Source: Paludisphaera rhizosphaerae (GTDB lineage Bacteria > Planctomycetota > Planctomycetia > Isosphaerales > Isosphaeraceae). Taken from it: 64,000 nt of DNA. Made by a program: the position numbers and the translations under genes. This document shows, one piece after another, positions 62,713-64,000 of the stretch (its first letter is position 1; the number at the start of each line of letters is the position of its first letter). The notes under the pieces were generated by a model. The model saw only the letters and a list, made by a program, of their open reading frames with translations, was not told where the DNA came from and did no database searches. The stretch covers positions 124,001 to 188,000 of the forward strand of contig NZ_JAALCR010000015.1 in assembly GCF_011065895.1 (NCBI RefSeq), given 5' to 3'.

Positions 62713-64000
62713 ATGATCGGGGTGGAAGAGTTTCTGGAGGGCGTCGACCGCTCGGGCCTGGTCTCGCGAGCGGACCTGGCGCCTTACCGCGCGCGCAACG
62801 TCCGCGACGACGCCGCCAACCTGGCGCGCCGGCTGGTCCAGCAGAAGCTGCTCACTCAATACCAGGCCCGCAAGCTGCTCGCCGGGGCGACGAGAGGCTT
62901 CTTTCTGGGAGGCTATCGGATCCTCCGCCCGCTTGGCGAAGGGGGCATGGGAAAGGTGTATCTCGCCGCCCATGAGGCCGACGGGACTCAGGTCGCCATC
63001 AAGGTTCTCCCACCGCGGCGGGCGTTGGAGGAGGTCAACAGCCTCGCCCGCTTCAAACGCGAGATGGAGCTCTCCTCGCGCTGCAACCACCCCAACGTGG
63101 CGAGGACGCTCACCTTCGGCAACGACGGCGACGTCCACTTCATGGTCCTGGAATACATCCCAGGCATGAGTCTGTTCGACATGGTCAAGAGCGAGCAATA
63201 CGGCCCGCTCCGGGTCGCCTCCGCGTCACGGCTCTTCCTGCGGATCCTCAACGGGCTGGAAGCCGCCCACGCCGCGGGATTGATCCACCGCGACATCAAG
63301 CCGTCGAACGTCATGATCACGCCCGACGGCGACGCCAAGATCCTGGACCTCGGACTGGCCAAGGCGCTCGGCGAGGAAGGGGGGCTGACCCGCGCCAACT
63401 CGATCCTCGGGACGCTCGACTACGCCAGTCCAGAGCAGCTCCGCGACGCCGCTGGCGCCGACGCCCGCAGTGATATCTACAGCCTGGGGTGCACCCTCTA
63501 CTTCGCCCTGGCCGGGGAGCCTCCGTTCAGCGGCGGCGATCCCATCAACAAGATCTTCAAGCAGCGCATGGTGGATCCGGACCCGATCGAGAAGGTCGTC
63601 AAGGGAGTCCCCGCGGCGTTCGGGGCCGTCGTTCGCAAGCTGATGGCGAAGGAGCCGGAGGATCGCCACCAGACCTGCGCCGAGGTTCGCTCCGACCTGG
63701 AGCGATGGACCGACCCGCTGTTCGTCCGCTCGCTGCTGGGCTCGGTTCCTGAGACGGCCCACGTTTTCCATCCGCCGCCGCCCGTGCTGGAGGAGGAAGA
63801 CCTCCGGCTCCTCTCGGCCGACGCCAACCCCAGCGTGATCTCGCTCCGCGACCTCGGTGAAGCCGAGCCCACCCCAGCTCCTCGCCGACCCATACCCCCT
63901 ACGCCGCTCCCCGCCAAATACCGCCAGCCGCCCCCCGAGGAAAGCTCGGGTTTCCTGGAGGACAATCGCTGGCTGGTGCACTTTTCGCTGGTTGTCCTGG
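62713..64000 (+). CDS. Serine/threonine protein kinase (3' end outside window)
   Basis: 429 residues visible. A 68-residue N-terminal segment typical of planctomycete kinases (LLTQYQARKLLAG) precedes the kinase domain: Gly-loop LGEGGMGKVYLA, Lys97 in VAIKVLP, HRDIKPSN with Asp194, and DLG in place of DFG (Asp212), then GTLDYASPEQ. A Pro-rich linker follows, and a membrane helix appears to begin at the window edge (WLVHFSLVVL), so a periplasmic part is expected. Likely partner of the PP2C phosphatase. Confidence 0.9.
   Translation, partial: MIGVEEFLEGVDRSGLVSRADLAPYRARNVRDDAANLARRLVQQKLLTQYQARKLLAGATRGFFLGGYRILRPLGEGGMGKVYLAAHEADGTQVAIKVLPPRRALEEVNSLARFKREMELSSRCNHPNVARTLTFGNDGDVHFMVLEYIPGMSLFDMVKSEQYGPLRVASASRLFLRILNGLEAAHAAGLIHRDIKPSNVMITPDGDAKILDLGLAKALGEEGGLTRANSILGTLDYASPEQLRDAAGADARSDIYSLGCTLYFALAGEPPFSGGDPINKIFKQRMVDPDPIEKVVKGVPAAFGAVVRKLMAKEPEDRHQTCAEVRSDLERWTDPLFVRSLLGSVPETAHVFHPPPPVLEEEDLRLLSADANPSVISLRDLGEAEPTPAPRRPIPPTPLPAKYRQPPPEESSGFLEDNRWLVHFSLVVL

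Overview
The window reads as chromosomal DNA of a high-GC planctomycete, most likely of the Isosphaeraceae (Paludisphaera/Singulisphaera type). The inference rests on a DUF1559 prepilin-like protein, TIGR03067, TIGR03009, DUF1571 and DUF1080 proteins, two secreted formylglycine sulfatases, a DoxX plus Gfo/Idh/MocA pair, a PP2C next to a planctomycete-style Ser/Thr kinase, and many secreted proteins. No rRNA, tRNA, CRISPR array, transposase or phage gene was seen.

Layout. 0-4 kb: DksA/TraR zinc-finger protein with a strong terminator, glycine-rich RRM protein, MobA, a TIGR03067 protein and a sulfatase. 4.4-9.4 kb: HtrA protease and TrpD as a tight pair, then GNAT and rhomboid genes, a STAS protein and a small unknown on the other strand. 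9.7-15 kb: ApbE, DoxX (apparent CTG start), a Tat-exported Gfo/Idh/MocA oxidoreductase and citrate synthase. 15-22.6 kb: a beta-propeller/phosphoesterase fusion, an AhpD-like protein, the lutABC lactate oxidation operon (ATGA-coupled) and a CNNM/CBS membrane protein. 22.9-26.7 kb: a secreted HEXXH metallopeptidase, a large nested palindromic repeat, and a phosphodiesterase translationally coupled to a shrunken, probably inactive paralogue. 26.9-32.5 kb: RND efflux pump, adaptor and TetR regulator with a palindromic operator. 32.6-44 kb: ankyrin protein, second sulfatase, DUF1559 protein, lipoprotein, DUF1080 protein, EF-P, M20 and M28 peptidases, a secreted W/Y-rich protein and a PD40 beta-propeller protein.

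44.2-51.9 kb holds the most interesting block: a co-directional type II fatty-acid/polyketide-like cluster with two FabZ-like dehydratases, an acyl carrier protein with a large insertion, a ketosynthase whose catalytic Cys and second His are replaced (chain-length-factor-like), an intact ketosynthase, a membrane-anchored alpha/beta hydrolase and a GH3-family adenylating enzyme. This looks like a KS-alpha/KS-beta acyl-assembly system with its own acid-activating enzyme; the product cannot be read from the sequence.

52-64 kb: DUF1571 lipoprotein, receiver-only response regulator, NfeD-like protein with two degenerate ClpP-like domains, TIGR03009 protein, a possible 30-residue small protein, a MEMO-like protein with an N-terminal extension, CobL, a BshB1-like deacetylase, PP2C phosphatase and a Ser/Thr kinase cut by the right edge.

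Start codons were chosen from ribosome binding sites and domain boundaries. Several genes use GTG or TTG, and one appears to use CTG.
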